A stretch of 64,000 nucleotides of DNA from Proteles cristata cristata (taxonomy: Eukaryota; Chordata; Mammalia; Carnivora; Hyaenidae), in contig JAESUZ010000960.1 of the NCBI GenBank assembly GCA_017311185.1, positions 1-64,000 of the forward strand, read 5' to 3'. Every line of letters begins with the position of its first letter. Positions within the stretch are counted from its first letter, which is position 1. The translations under genes were made by a program, and so were the position numbers. This document shows positions 46,420 through 56,928 of this stretch, one piece after another. The notes under the pieces were generated by a model that did no database searches, was not told the origin of the DNA, and saw nothing but the letters and a program-made list of their open reading frames with translations.

Positions 46420-47749
46420 AATTCAGTCTTTGCTGTGAGGATGTTTACAGTGCCATATAGAGCTACAGCTGTAACTTACGGAAATTCCTATTGGTCTGGA
46501 AAGTACAGTCTCATTTTCTCCTTTACTTTTCAGATGGCATGGTAATAAAATGAAAAAAGAGTCTTTAGTGTCTTTAGTAAGTAATAAATAGCATTGTATG
46601 GTAACAATAACTTCTAATTGTGTTCATAGCAAATTAGTTAAATTAGTAACAGAAGGACCTTTCAAATTATAAATTTTTTCTTTTTACTCCAAATTCTATT
46701 AGATTGCAGTCCTAGTGTATTTCTCAGTGAAAGTTAGCTTTTTCACATGGAAAGCTATGTGGGATTTGAAGAAACTTGAATAATTTAAAATGTAGTATTT
46801 TGGCTTCTCTATCAGTTATTAGGTTTTAATTGATTAACACCGTAAGAAAGTTAAAGTGTCTAAGAAAGGAGCAATGGCCTGGGATTCCAGGACTTTGAGT
46901 ATTATCTTCAATCTTGATTTTACCGAGTTCTTTTCTTTTTTCATTAAAAGGTCACATCCTCTCAGATTATCCTTTCAATGCATAGATTAAAGAGATTGCA
47001 TTCCATAATGAATAAAGTCTCATCTAGCTAAACAAAATTCAATTAACCACTCTAACCTTTGATGTTTTGAAATGGTCACTAGTATTAAAATGATAGTATC
47101 CTTTTTGGAAATATGAAGTACCTCATGTCAACCGTGTAAGACCCTTTATTGAATATTAGAAACTTAGAGTACATATGCCCTGTAGTAAATATGCACTGTA
47201 AAGAGATATGCTCTATAAAAACAAACACAGCAACATTATAAAAATGTTGCATATAATTTGTAAGTAGAAAAATAATTTCTAATGGTCACAATTTCTTCAT
47301 GAAAAACGAGAATGGTTATTGTTTAAAAAAAGCCTTTTCCAAATGCAGTACAGATTATGTTACCTAAGTTTCTATCCTATTCAAATAAACAACTATTATT
47401 AATTTGATGTTTCAACCTAATTTCAGTATTCTGTCAATCACTAAAAGCAATCAGTTAAACAGTTAAGAGTACATTTATTTTTCTTGATTATTAGCTAAAT
47501 GTATTTATTAAAGAAAACACAAATTGATTTATTTGACAAATACTACCAGTATTCCTTTGAAAGTTTGTAATTTTCCTTTAAAATAACCAAGTAACATTGT
47601 TTAAGATGGAAATAGTGATCGCGTTAATAACACAGAAATTGTCCAGGTTGGTACTAAGTTGACATTCAATATTTAAATTCATATACAATATCTAGATTAA
47701 CTATGCATTTATATATTTTAAAATTATAGAATCTGTGTTCCACAGAATC
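46420..47749. other. AT-rich DNA, no gene supported
   Basis: 1.3 kb without recognised mobile elements; holds the second copy of the 22-bp repeat (46712-46733). Confidence 0.5.
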
Positions 47750-47763
47750 AATTCTAACATTTT

Positions 47764-47959
47764 AAAAAGTCATTTATTCATTTTTGATAGAGGGAGAGCA
47801 AGAGCGAGCACGAGTAGGGAGAGGCAGAGCGAAGGAGGAAGAGTGAAAGATTCTAAGCAGGCTCTGCACTATCAGCAGAGAGCTGGTGCAGAGCTCTGCC
47901 TCACTCATGTCCTGAGTCAAAGTCAGAAGCTTAACAGACTGAGCCACCCAGGCATCTCT
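47764..47959 (-). mobile_element. CAN SINE, reverse, truncated inside
   Basis: Perfect 14-bp target duplication AATTCTAACATTTT (47750-47763 and 47960-47973). The tRNA-related part lacks about 25 bp between GAGCTCTGCCTC and CTCATGTCCTGAG. Confidence 0.94.
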
Positions 47960-48032
47960 AATTCTAACATTTTTAATGAAATTGATTCATTATAAATTCT
48001 TTATTGATCAAGTAAATTATAACAATTTTTTT

Positions 48033-48264
48033 TATTTTTTTATTTTATTTTTTTATATTTTTATTTATTTCTAGGAGAGAGAGAGAGAGAGACAGCGTGA
48101 GCACGGGAGGGTCAGAGAGAGAGGGAGTCACAGACTGAAACAGGCTCCAGGCTCTGAGCTGGCAGTCAGCACAGAGCCCGACGCGGGGCTCGAACCCACG
48201 AACCGCGAGATCATGACCTGAGCGAAAGTCGGACGCTCAACCGACTAAGCCACCCAGGCGCCCC
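48033..48264 (-). mobile_element. Young feline CAN SINE, reverse
   Basis: Intact B-box complement GGCTCGAACCC and GCGAAAGTCGGACGC; closest in sequence to the copies at 19739 and 20158. The flanks are AACAATTTTTTT / AACAAATTTTTTT. A long T/A-rich tail complement is at the left. Confidence 0.95.
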
Positions 48265-48601
48265 AACAAATTTTTTTAAGTCAAGGAATTTTATGATTAT
48301 CTGTTCTCAGGAAAAGTTATCCATAATGACTGGATTATTATAAATACATCCACTTTTAAAGTATGAGTGTATCACAAAACTCAAAATGTTTTCTCATTAA
48401 AAAGAAATTCTTAAAATTTTATCTACTGAACATCTGCTTTAAAGTTAACCAGATGTTAAAATTTGTTTTAGTAGACCAGATGAAATGGAACCTATTCAGT
48501 TATGAAAAACCCATACACAAATAATTGTCTAGCTGTTGACATGTCAGCTCTTGGGCTTTATTATTCTGAAGAGCTATGATGATTCAAGTCAGAATTTGTT
48601 T
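48265..48601. other. Spacer between SINE and LTR
   Basis: AT-rich, no gene or repeat recognised. Confidence 0.5.
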
Positions 48602-49012
48602 TGTCAAAAGCCAAACTGCAACCGAGTAAAACAAAGCAAAAAAAAAAAAAAAAAAAGAAGAAGAAGAAGAATTTATTGCAAAGGTTTCAGGCTGCAAGCC
48701 GGAAAACTCAACGCTACAGGAGCAATGAGTTCTGAGTTGCTCAGTGACCAGAGGGTTTTTATGAGGTTAATGAGAGGGTCATTCGGCTAGTGCAGCTGAT
48801 TGTTTGCCTAGTCTTCTTCCTTGTTTGGTTCAGGGCAGCTGAAGGAACAGGAAAGGGCTAGAGATGTGAACAGATGTGGCATTTAGTGATTGGCTGGTGT
48901 CCTGTGCTGATTTCTGAGAAAAGCTGTACATTCCTGCAACTTGTGTTAGGTAAGGTTAAGTTTCATTTTCTTTAATGCACCTATGTTGGCCAACTCCAAT
49001 TTGTTCCTGACA
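48602..49012 (-). mobile_element. Gammaretrovirus-like solo LTR, reverse
   Basis: About 411 bp with TGTC...GACA ends. Read on the minus strand it begins TGTCAGGAACAA, has a CCAAT box (complement ATTGG at 48889-48893), a TATA-like CTCATAAAAA (complement 48756-48765), then AATAAA (complement 48672-48677) about 85 bases on. A TTC/poly-T tract and a short U5-like end follow. This U3-R-U5 layout and spacing suit a class I (gamma) LTR. I could not find a matching 4-6 bp target duplication (GTTT left, TATA right), so the exact ends or the history are uncertain. No retroviral genes are adjacent. Confidence 0.65.
48638..48670. repeat. Poly-A / (AAG)n tract inside LTR
   Basis: About 19 A followed by AAG units, next to the LTR poly(A) signal complement. 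Confidence 0.95.
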
Positions 49013-50574
49013 TATATGCAACTCTGTTTTAATTTTAGATCCACGGTTTTTTTTAGGATGACTGAATAAGTATGCACATTTAGAAACTGAACATAGAGGT
49101 AATTGTTTAAAAGTTGATCTTAATTGGCAACTGTCACCCTTATTAAAACATTAAAATAACAACAACAACAAAACATTGAAATGCATTTTGATTTAAAATT
49201 CTCAGTAACATATCTCAACTATATATGTTGAATTAGATGCATTATGATAGTATCACTTAATTGTTAAACAGTAAGTAATCTGGCTTTCTCCTCACCTGTC
49301 TCTCTTTGCTTCTTTCTGAAACCAAAAGTTAAATGATTAAAATATATCCTAATAAAACCAATTTTATATTTTCAAGAACCATTTAGTTTGAACTTTCACA
49401 ATAAAAAAAGATACCTTTGAAATCTGATCTAAAGGTGTTTTATGCAGCATTTCATGTCATCTCTCAAACAACAATTCATTTCCTGAAAGCTATATCATTT
49501 CCAATTAAGAATTGCATGTCACAAAAATGATTTGGTTCTCTGCAGCCCTGACTTCCATTAGATAGTCAATTATTTATAACGGGTTGGAGCTTAATTAAAT
49601 AAACTTAATTAAAATTAGATTAACCCTTTTCACAAAGCATTATCCAAGTTATATTAAGTGAAGGACAAAAGACACTTTAACATCATCCTTAAGCAAGGGG
49701 ATACTTGAAGGCTGTGCTTAAAGAGATTGCATTATTAAAATTTAAAAGCAGACAGTTACAATTAAAAGATACTCAAGCTAGTAATGTAGCTCTCTTCAGA
49801 AATTCAGAGCTTCATGGGGCAGTTTATTATAGATAATGCTAAAATGTTTAATTTCCAAGTTAAGCCACTGCCAGCAGTTTCAGTGGTGACTTTTGAATTC
49901 ACTATTAGATAGATTTTCGTGTTCTCTAATACAACATTAGTTGAATAGTTTTGCGCTAAGGAAGTATTTATTTCAGACTTTTGGTCACTGGATGGAATCA
50001 GTTCTCCTTTTTAAGATTATCCCATCAGGGACTTGTTTTATTATTATTATTTATGTTTAAGACATGTGTTAGGTTTTATTTGTTTTCTTCATATCGTTTT
50101 GTTTTCATTAATTATGCTCAGTTGAATAGATAATCCTTGAAATCCTTGGGGGAGATATTTATTCTATCTTTGGGTTCTGGGAGTTCAATGACTGTTCTTT
50201 CAGAGCAGTGGTTCTTAAAATGTAATATGCTACACACACAAACACACAGAACACCTCTCAGGGATATGTTGTGTGTAGGTACACATAAGAGTTCTTTTTA
50301 ATAGACTTGATAAAGTCTATTATCCCCATAGATGTTGATTTAATTTCTTTGAAGTAGAACCAAAACATGCACATTTTTATGTGGAACAAACATAATTCAG
50401 ATGCAAATTGTTTGTTTTCTATTTGAGAAATAGCCCTTGCATTCCCTTCTTGTTTTATTTTCCAACCATTTGTCCACTCAACAATTATTTTAAAATAATA
50501 ATATAATAAATATCTAAGTGCTACAACCTAACTAAATAAAATTATAGTTCTCCTCTTGGTTTCATGGTTATGTT
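49013..50574. other. Single-copy-like DNA, candidate conserved block
   Basis: 1.56 kb with no mobile element recognised. 49500-49650 carries several TAATTA/TTAATTAAA-type homeodomain-like motifs in complex sequence. No open frame. Confidence 0.45.
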
Positions 50575-51690
50575 TTTAAGTTCTTACTTAAATTCTGGTT
50601 AGTTAACATACAGTGTAACATTGGCTTCAGCAGTAGAATTTAGTGATTCGTCACTTTCATATACCAGTGCTCATTTCAAGTGCCCTCCTTAATACCTATC
50701 ATCCATTTAGACCATCCCCCACCCACCTCCCATCCAGAAACCCTCAATTTTTTCTCTACAGTTAACAGTCTCTAATGGTTTGCCTCCCTCTCTCTTTTTT
50801 CTTTTTCCTTCCTTATGTTCATCTGTTTTGTTTCTTAAATTCCACATATGAGTGAAATCATACGGTGTTTGTCTTTCTTTGGCTGACTTATTTTGCTTAA
50901 CATACAACTGTCTAGTTCCATCCATATTGTTGCAAATGACAAGACTTCATTTGTTTTCATGGCTGAGTAATATTCCGGTGTGTACACACACACCACATCT
51001 TCTTTATCCTTTCATCAGTTCATGGACATTTGGGGTCTTTCCATAATTTGGCTATTATTGATAATGCTGCTGCTATAAATATCGTGGTGTATGCGCCCCT
51101 TTGAATCAGTATTTTTGTATCTTTTGGGTAAATACCTAGTAGCGAAATTTCTGGGTTGTAGGGTAATTCTATTTTTAACATTTTGAGGAATCTCCATACT
51201 GTCTTCCAGAGTGGCTGCACCAGTTTGCAATCCTACCAACACTGTAAGAGGGTTTCCCTTTCCCTACATCTTCACTAACATCTGTTATTTCCTGTGTTGT
51301 TAATTTTAGCCACTCTGAGAGATGTGAGGTGGTATCGCATCATGGTTTTGATTTGTGTTTCCCTGATGATGAGGGATGTTGAGCATCTTTCCATATGTCT
51401 GTAAGCCATCTGGATGCCTTTGGAAAAATGTCTATTTGTGTCCTCTGCTCAGTTCTTAGCCGGATTTTTTGGTTTTGGGTGTTGAGTTTGATAAGTTCTT
51501 TATAAATTTTGAATACTAACCCTTTATCAGATATGTCATTTGCAAATATCTTCTCCCATTCCAGAGGTTAACTTTTAGTTTAGTTTGTTTCCTACACTGT
51601 ACAAAGGATTTTATCTTGAAATCACAATAGTTCATTTTTGCTTCTGTGTCCCTTGCCACTGGAGACATGTTTAGTAAGAAGTTGCTCTGA
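50575..51690 (-). mobile_element. Carnivore LINE-1 3' end, reverse
   Basis: The plus strand is the complement of the L1 3' UTR (TTAGTTAACATACAGTGTAA at 50600; the purine-rich block appears as CT-rich 50780-50815) followed by the ORF2 C-terminal region (GTCTAGTTCCATCCATATTG at 50910, GGGTAAATACCTAGTAGCG at 51127, TTCCCTGATGATGAGGGATG at 51359, TTCTCCCATTCCAGAGG near 51552). Broken frames at 51015-51242 are ORF2 pieces. 5'-truncated, ending near 51690. Confidence 0.92.
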
Positions 51691-51759
51691 ATGAGGCCAA
51701 AGAGGTCACAAAAAGCAAAAGAAAACTTCCTATGAAGTATAATTAATATAATCAGTCAC

Positions 51760-52430
51760 AGGAGATCATATTGTGGCATTAAAACAAGAAAATGTTAAAA
51801 CATCAACCAGAAAACATTAAAGAGCTTTTGGAAATTATGTCCAGCAAATACAGAGATAATGGGCCAGTAGCAGAAAAAGACGAGTATCCAAGGGTTACTG
51901 GAGAATATATCTAATAGCCAAATAATACGGTATCAAGAAGAAAACATGGGAAACAAAGAAGAGGAAATTATCAAAGTAGCAGTACAAGATAATTTCCTAC
52001 AAAGGATGTTTTCCTTAATGAAGGACAAGTACAATGAAATAAAAAGAAAAATAGATTAATAGACAGGAGAAATACCAGGGTACCTTAACACAACTGGGCA
52101 AAATGAATATCCTTAAATTTCCCACTGGAAAGTGTTGATATAAAATTCATCAATGCTCAAATGTGACTGTGCTTTTAAATAATAATACTGGAATTTAGAA
52201 AGCAGTATAGATCAATGCTTTAAATGAGAAGAAATAATTTACACCTTTTAGTTCTGGACGCAGTCCAGTGATCACATACAAGTTTAAAATAAAGTTATTT
52301 TCAGATGTGCAAAGTTTTAAAAATTTTTCTCCTGATGAATGGATATCAGGAAACTGCTAGAAAATATGCTTGAACAATATAATGACATATAGGAGGAAAA
52401 TAGGATTCAGCATAAAGTAAGATGACCAGT
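51760..52430 (+). mobile_element. Ancient L1M/HAL1-like LINE fragment
   Basis: GAGGAAATTATCAAAGTAGC (51961), ACAAGATAATTTCC (51985), AATACTGGAATTTAGAAAGC (52185), AAAGTTATTTTCAGATGTGC (52291) and CAGGAAACTGCTAGAAAATA (52347) follow the order of an old L1/HAL1 coding region. Many gaps; no open frame. Confidence 0.55.
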
Positions 52431-52762
52431 TATTTGATTTATTGACTGTGTGTAATCTATATGATGAGAGTTAATTGTCAGTATACTGAGGAGACTTAGA
52501 GATTCTATACAACTCAGTTAAGTTTTTTGTTTTAGAAAGCCAAATACTAATTGTAAAGGAAATCAGACTTTGAATGAAAGAGGAAGCAAAATCACATTGA
52601 AAAATATTTACAGTTGTCCTAAGTAAACACATTATTGATTTAATCAAAATAGTACATAATAATATTGGAGGAATGGTTGCAGAGGAAGGCAGAACAAAGA
52701 GATTTAAAATATGTGTTGTAACTAATAAAAAGTATATCAATATTTAGTAGCATAGCATAAAG

Positions 52763-52979
52763 GGTTTTTTTTTTAATTTTTATAATGTTTATTTGCTTTT
52801 GAAAGAGAGAGAGATAGAGTGTTAGTTGGGGAGGGACAGAGAGAAAAAGACACAGAATCCGAAGCAGACTCAAGGCTCTGAGTTGTCAGCACAGAGGCTG
52901 CCCAGAAGCTTAACCTCACTAGCTGTGAGATCATGACTGAAGTCAGATGGCCAACTGACTGAGACACTCAGGCACCCAA
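52763..52979 (-). mobile_element. CAN SINE, reverse
   Basis: Imperfect flanks CATAGCATAAAG (52751-52762) / CATGCCATAAAG (52980-52991). The tRNA part is diverged (GCTTAACCTCACTAGC) and the end is CACTCAGGCACCC. Confidence 0.9.
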
Positions 52980-52991
52980 CATGCCATAAAG

Positions 52992-54226
52992 TTTAAAAAT
53001 ATAAAGAAAAAAATGTTTTTAAATAACAAATGTAAAGGAAATCCTGTAAAAGCATCACGTTAAAATTTTTTGTATGTTTTAGATGCCTGATTCTGGAAGC
53101 AGGATAAGATAGGGGCAGAACAACTGAATTTTCTTTTCCATTGCATGTTTGTGAATGTGTGTTTGTGTGTGTGTGTGTGTGTGTGTTTGTTTTAGTAAAA
53201 GTTACCTTGAAAGGGAAAAAGTAAGTAAATAAAATCAATTTGATAAGCATACAAATAGTTTTTAAAAGTGATTAAAATCAGCATCCCTAATGCAATAAAT
53301 AAGTATTCACATTCTGCTCCAGTTAGAATCTAGCTTTTTTAAGCATCTGCCACTATACAGTTATAAAATTCCCCAGTGACTTTAAACTTTATGTTTATTA
53401 TACAATACATTATATATAATTTAATTGTCTGGACTGCTCTACAAATGAAAAGTATTATGTTTATGGTTGTACAGAATTTGACAGTGGATTGAGTTATAGA
53501 AAACCAGATGAAAGGAGAATTTAGTAAAAGACAGCAAAAAATCTTTGACCATACATAACCAGAAAAAATAAAAATGTAAAAAGAATACAGATGAAACATT
53601 AAAATTGAGAATATAATGAGAAGATATAATACAATACTGGATATTTTTCACAGTTTTTTCTTGTGTAGTTGGGTTGGATTTTGTTTGTTTTGTTTTATAA
53701 CTGTATTTTTTTTAAATCAGATCAGTTTAAATTAAAACTAACTTCATTTATTTTCATGCACATTGAGATCCAAAGAAAGGCACTTTGAGAATTTTTGAAA
53801 ATAGGTTACAATAAGTACTCAATAAATTTAAGGTTCAGTGTATTTTGAGTCAGTAGACAGTTAATAAACTAATCATAAATCCATAATCCTTTTTTTAAGT
53901 AATCAGAAATGAGAAGATGTAAGATAGTAAGTACTTCCTGCAATCATTGAGCCTATAATGTGGGGAGATATAAGATATATACATAAAAATGTACAAAGCC
54001 AAGAAGTAATTTTGTAAGCCTTATATTTTCCCATCTTCAGTAAGAATTAAGAGTATTTTGGGGTTTACTTAAACAGCAGTTTTGAAGCCCCACATTCAAA
54101 GATTCTGATTAATCAAGTTTGGGGAAGAACTCAGAGATCTACTCATTATTCTAGTGCATTTTAGTCATTTATAGATAAAGGTTAAGGGAAACTGTTTTAG
54201 ACTCTGTAATGAAATGATATATTCAC
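52992..54226. other. AT-rich DNA with one (TG)n tract
   Basis: The (TG)n tract is at 53155-53188. Reverse frames at 53339-53651 are hydrophobic by AT-rich composition only and overlap each other in two frames. No gene supported. Confidence 0.5.
53155..53188. repeat. (TG)n microsatellite
   Basis: About 14 TG units with a TTTG interruption at each end. Confidence 0.92.
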
Positions 54227-54243
54227 TTAAAAAGGACATTGTT

Positions 54244-54455
54244 GGGGCGCCTAGGTGACTCAGGCAGTTATGCATCTGACCTTGGCTCAGGTCATGATCT
54301 CAGGGTTCATGAGTTAGAGTGTAGTGTTGGGTTCTGTGCAAACAGCTCAGAGCCTGGAGCCTGCTTCAGATTCTGTGTCTCCCTCTCTGCCCCTCCCCGA
54401 CTCATGCTCTGTCTCTCTGTCTCTCTCTCTCTCTCTCTCAAAACATAAACAAACA
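54244..54455 (+). mobile_element. Feline CAN SINE
   Basis: 17-bp target duplication TTAAAAAGGACATTGTT (54227-54243) against TTAAAAAGGAGATTGTT (54456-54472). B box lost (GTTAGAGTGTAG). (CT)n near 54420-54439. Confidence 0.95.
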
Positions 54456-54472
54456 TTAAAAAGGAGATTGTT

Positions 54473-54960
54473 ATTCAGGAAAACAAAGAAGGAAAGCCAT
54501 ATAGAGGAACAGTGGTAGGCCCATCTAAGTCCTTTACGGGGAGACTACCCAGTCAAGCTGGTGAGTCCTCAACTAGCTTGATATATATGTCTCTTATTAT
54601 AATGAGTGTGGTAGCCTTTTAGAAACTGGCACTATCAAATTACTCAACAAATACAATTTGCTTTACTTTGAGTACATGCTTACTAGGCATCCTTCAGATC
54701 ATTTACTGTTAGTTGCTGTGGCCGACAGGGGTAGAGTATGCTCAAATTCACGGAAGTATTCAGTCTACTCTAAAACTATATTTCACATAGTAAATCAAAC
54801 TGTAACACTGACTTTTCTATCCATTTTTATAAGCTTTGTTAGTATGAGATGACATGTGTGAATCTAATTAAGTCTGAGATACTGCAGGTTTGTCTTCTGA
54901 ACCTTTAAAGCCAAATCTTGGACTTTGGTGAATTTAATGAAACCTTTTTAAAAATTAATT
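54473..54960. other. Single-copy-like DNA
   Basis: No gene or repeat recognised. Confidence 0.5.
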
Positions 54961-55084
54961 AATTCACTAAGTAATTATTTTTGTATTATTTATTATTGGA
55001 GGATAATTGATATACGATGCTGCATTACTTTTCAGGTATACAAGTGATTTGACAGTTACATACAAAGTCTGACATAACTGTCAG

Positions 55085-55115
55085 ACATACCAACTGAGCC
55101 AGCCAGGCAGCCCAA
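55085..55115 (-). mobile_element. Remnant of a CAN SINE head
   Basis: ACCAACTGAGCCAGCCAGGC then AGCCC resembles the last 30 bp of a reverse CAN SINE (CCAACTGAGCCACCCAGGCGCCCC). The rest is missing. Could be chance similarity. Confidence 0.5.
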
Positions 55116-56120
55116 GTCTGTATCTCTTAATCTTCTTTATTTATTTACCCATTCCCCCACCCACTTAACCCTCTGGCAACCACCAGTTCTCTGTATTTGG
55201 GTCTTTTTTCTGTTTTTTTTTGTTTGTTTGTTTGTTTTTAGATTATACATATAAGTGACATTATATTGTATTTGTCTTTCTCTCTGACTTATTTCACTTA
55301 ATATCCTCTAGGTCCATCCATATTGTCATGAATGGCAAAATCTCATTGCTTTTTATGAGTGATTAATACTCTATTGTGTATGTATACACATACATATACA
55401 CACATACTATATTTTCTTTACCCATTCATCCATTATGGACACTTTGGTTGCTTCCATATGTTGGTTATTGTAAATAATGCTGCAGTGAACATGGGGGTGC
55501 AGATGTCTTTTTGAGTTAGTATTTTCATTTCCTTTCTATAAATACCCTTCAGTGGATTGACTGGATGACATGGTAGTTCTACTTTTCATTTCTTGAACCT
55601 CCATGTCGTATTTCAACTTATATTCCCACCAACACTGCACTAGGGTTCCCTTTTCTCCACATCCTCCCCAACTATTATTATTTTTTGTCTTTTTGATACT
55701 GGCCATTCTGATTGGTATGACGTGATAACTCAGTGTGAGTTCAGTTTCCTGATTGATGGCTAGTAGTGTTGAGCATTGTTTTGTGTATCCGTTAGCCATC
55801 TGTGTGTCTTCTTAGGAAAAATGTATATATATTAAAATCTTCTGCTCATTTTTAATTGGATTATTTGTTTTGTTCATTTTTGAGTGTATGAGTTCTTTAT
55901 GCATTTTGAATATTAACTTCTTATCAGATAATGTCCTTTGCAAATATCTTCTCCCATTCAGTAGCTTGCCTTTTAATTTTATTGACAATTTTCTTCACTC
56001 TGCAAAAGCTTTTTATTTTTATGTAGTCCCAATAGTTTATTTTTGCTTTATTTTCCTTGATTGAGGAGACAGATCCAAGAAAATATTGCTAAGACCAATG
56101 TCTGAGGATTTACTGCCTAC

Positions 56121-56152
56121 GTTTGTTTGTTTGTTTGTTTGTTTGTTTGTTT
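56121..56152. repeat. (TTTG)n microsatellite
   Basis: Eight GTTT units inside the reverse L1; a shorter relative lies at 55217-55240. Confidence 0.95.
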
Positions 56153-56258
56153 TTCCTTTTAGGAGTTTCATGGTTTCAAGTCTTACATTAGGTCTTCAAT
56201 AGATTCTGATATTATTTTTGAGTATGATACAAAGAAAGTGGTCCAGTTTCATTTTTTT

Positions 56259-56438
56259 TTTTTTTTACAAAAGCATAGTAATCAAAACAGTATGGTACTG
56301 CTTCAAAATTAAACGTAAAGATCAATAGCACAGAATACAAAGCCCAGGAATAAGTCCATGCATATATGATGAATTAATCAAAGAAATCAAGAATAAATAA
56401 TAAGAAAAAGACTGTCTTTTTGAAAAATCTTGCTGACA
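56259..56438 (+). mobile_element. Inverted 5' segment of the same LINE-1
   Basis: Plus-strand ORF2: TAATCAAAACAGTATGGTAC (56279), CACAGAATACAAAGCCCAGG (56329), GACTGTCTTTTTGAAAAATC (56410). It corresponds to about 7455-7600 of the 3-kb L1, directly upstream of where the reverse part begins, so the two parts form one element with an inverted 5' end and a loss of roughly 40-60 bp at the junction. Confidence 0.82.
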
Positions 56439-56678
56439 GGGGTGCCTCAGTGGCTCAGTCGGTTCTCCGACTTGAGCTCAGGTCACGTTCTCACAGTTCG
56501 TGGGTTCGAGCCCCGCATCAGGCTCTGTGCTGACAGCCAGTTCAGAGCCTGGAGCCTGTTTCAGATTCTGTGTCTTCCTCTCTCTGACCCTCCCCCTGCT
56601 CACTCTTTCTTTCTCTCTTTCTCTTTCTCTCTCTCTCTCTCTGAGAAATAAATAAAACATAAAAAAAAAAAAAAAAAA
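56439..56678 (+). mobile_element. Feline CAN SINE
   Basis: Imperfect target duplication GAAAAATCTTGCTGACA (56422-56438) / GAAAAATGTCGATGACA (56679-56695). About 7 bp is lost after GGTT relative to the consensus GGTTAAGCGTCCGAC. Long pure A tail of 18. Confidence 0.94.
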
Positions 56679-56876
56679 GAAAAATGTCGATGACAAAATT
56701 GTACCAGCTACATGATAACTTTTGAGGTTTCTTGCCATTAAATGAGTTGGGATGAACTAATGACATCTTCATTGTCCTGCTGACCTTTTCTTTCTATGGT
56801 ATGTATCTGGTAAAAGTATACTTACCAGTAAAAATTAAAGAAAGTCAGAAAGAGTTGACGTATGGGCATGATTTTG

Positions 56877-56913
56877 TCTAGAAGTTCAATGTGCTATCCA
56901 TTGAGCTAGGCAC
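56877..56913 (-). pseudogene. Retrotransposed tRNA-Arg(TCT)-like 5' half
   Basis: A 37-bp insert between perfect 15-bp direct repeats ATGGGCATGATTTTG (56862-56876 and 56914-56928). On the minus strand it contains CAATGGATAGCACATTGAAC and then TTCTAGA, close to the D-arm and anticodon-arm of mammalian tRNA-Arg-TCT (CAATGGATAGCGCATTGGAC, anticodon TCT). The acceptor-side ten bases match poorly. It stops in or just after the anticodon loop, has no A-tail and cannot be functional. The duplication suggests LINE-1-mediated insertion as a tailless retropseudogene. The tRNA identity is from memory. Confidence 0.65.
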
Positions 56914-56928
56914 ATGGGCATGATTTTG

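Larger units (their letters stand above)
54961..56258 (-). mobile_element. LINE-1 (older), reverse; 3' part of a twin-primed insertion
   Basis: Complement of an L1 3' UTR (TATTATTGGAGGATAATTG near 54993) and ORF2 C-terminal half (AGGTCCATCCATATTGTCATG near 55310, TTCTCCCATTCAGTAGC near 55951). Its ORF2 end point is GTGGTCCAGTTTCATTTT at 56239, the complement of the sequence just after AAGAATGAAACTAGATCATTT in the 3-kb L1 (7642-7662). The preceding L1 segment is found inverted at 56259-56438. T-rich and (TTTG)n tracts interrupt it. Confidence 0.88.

Noticed and set aside
53339..53651. Overlapping hydrophobic minus-strand frames resembling membrane proteins
   Set aside because: Phe/Ile/Tyr richness follows from AT-rich DNA; two overlapping frames look equally membrane-like.
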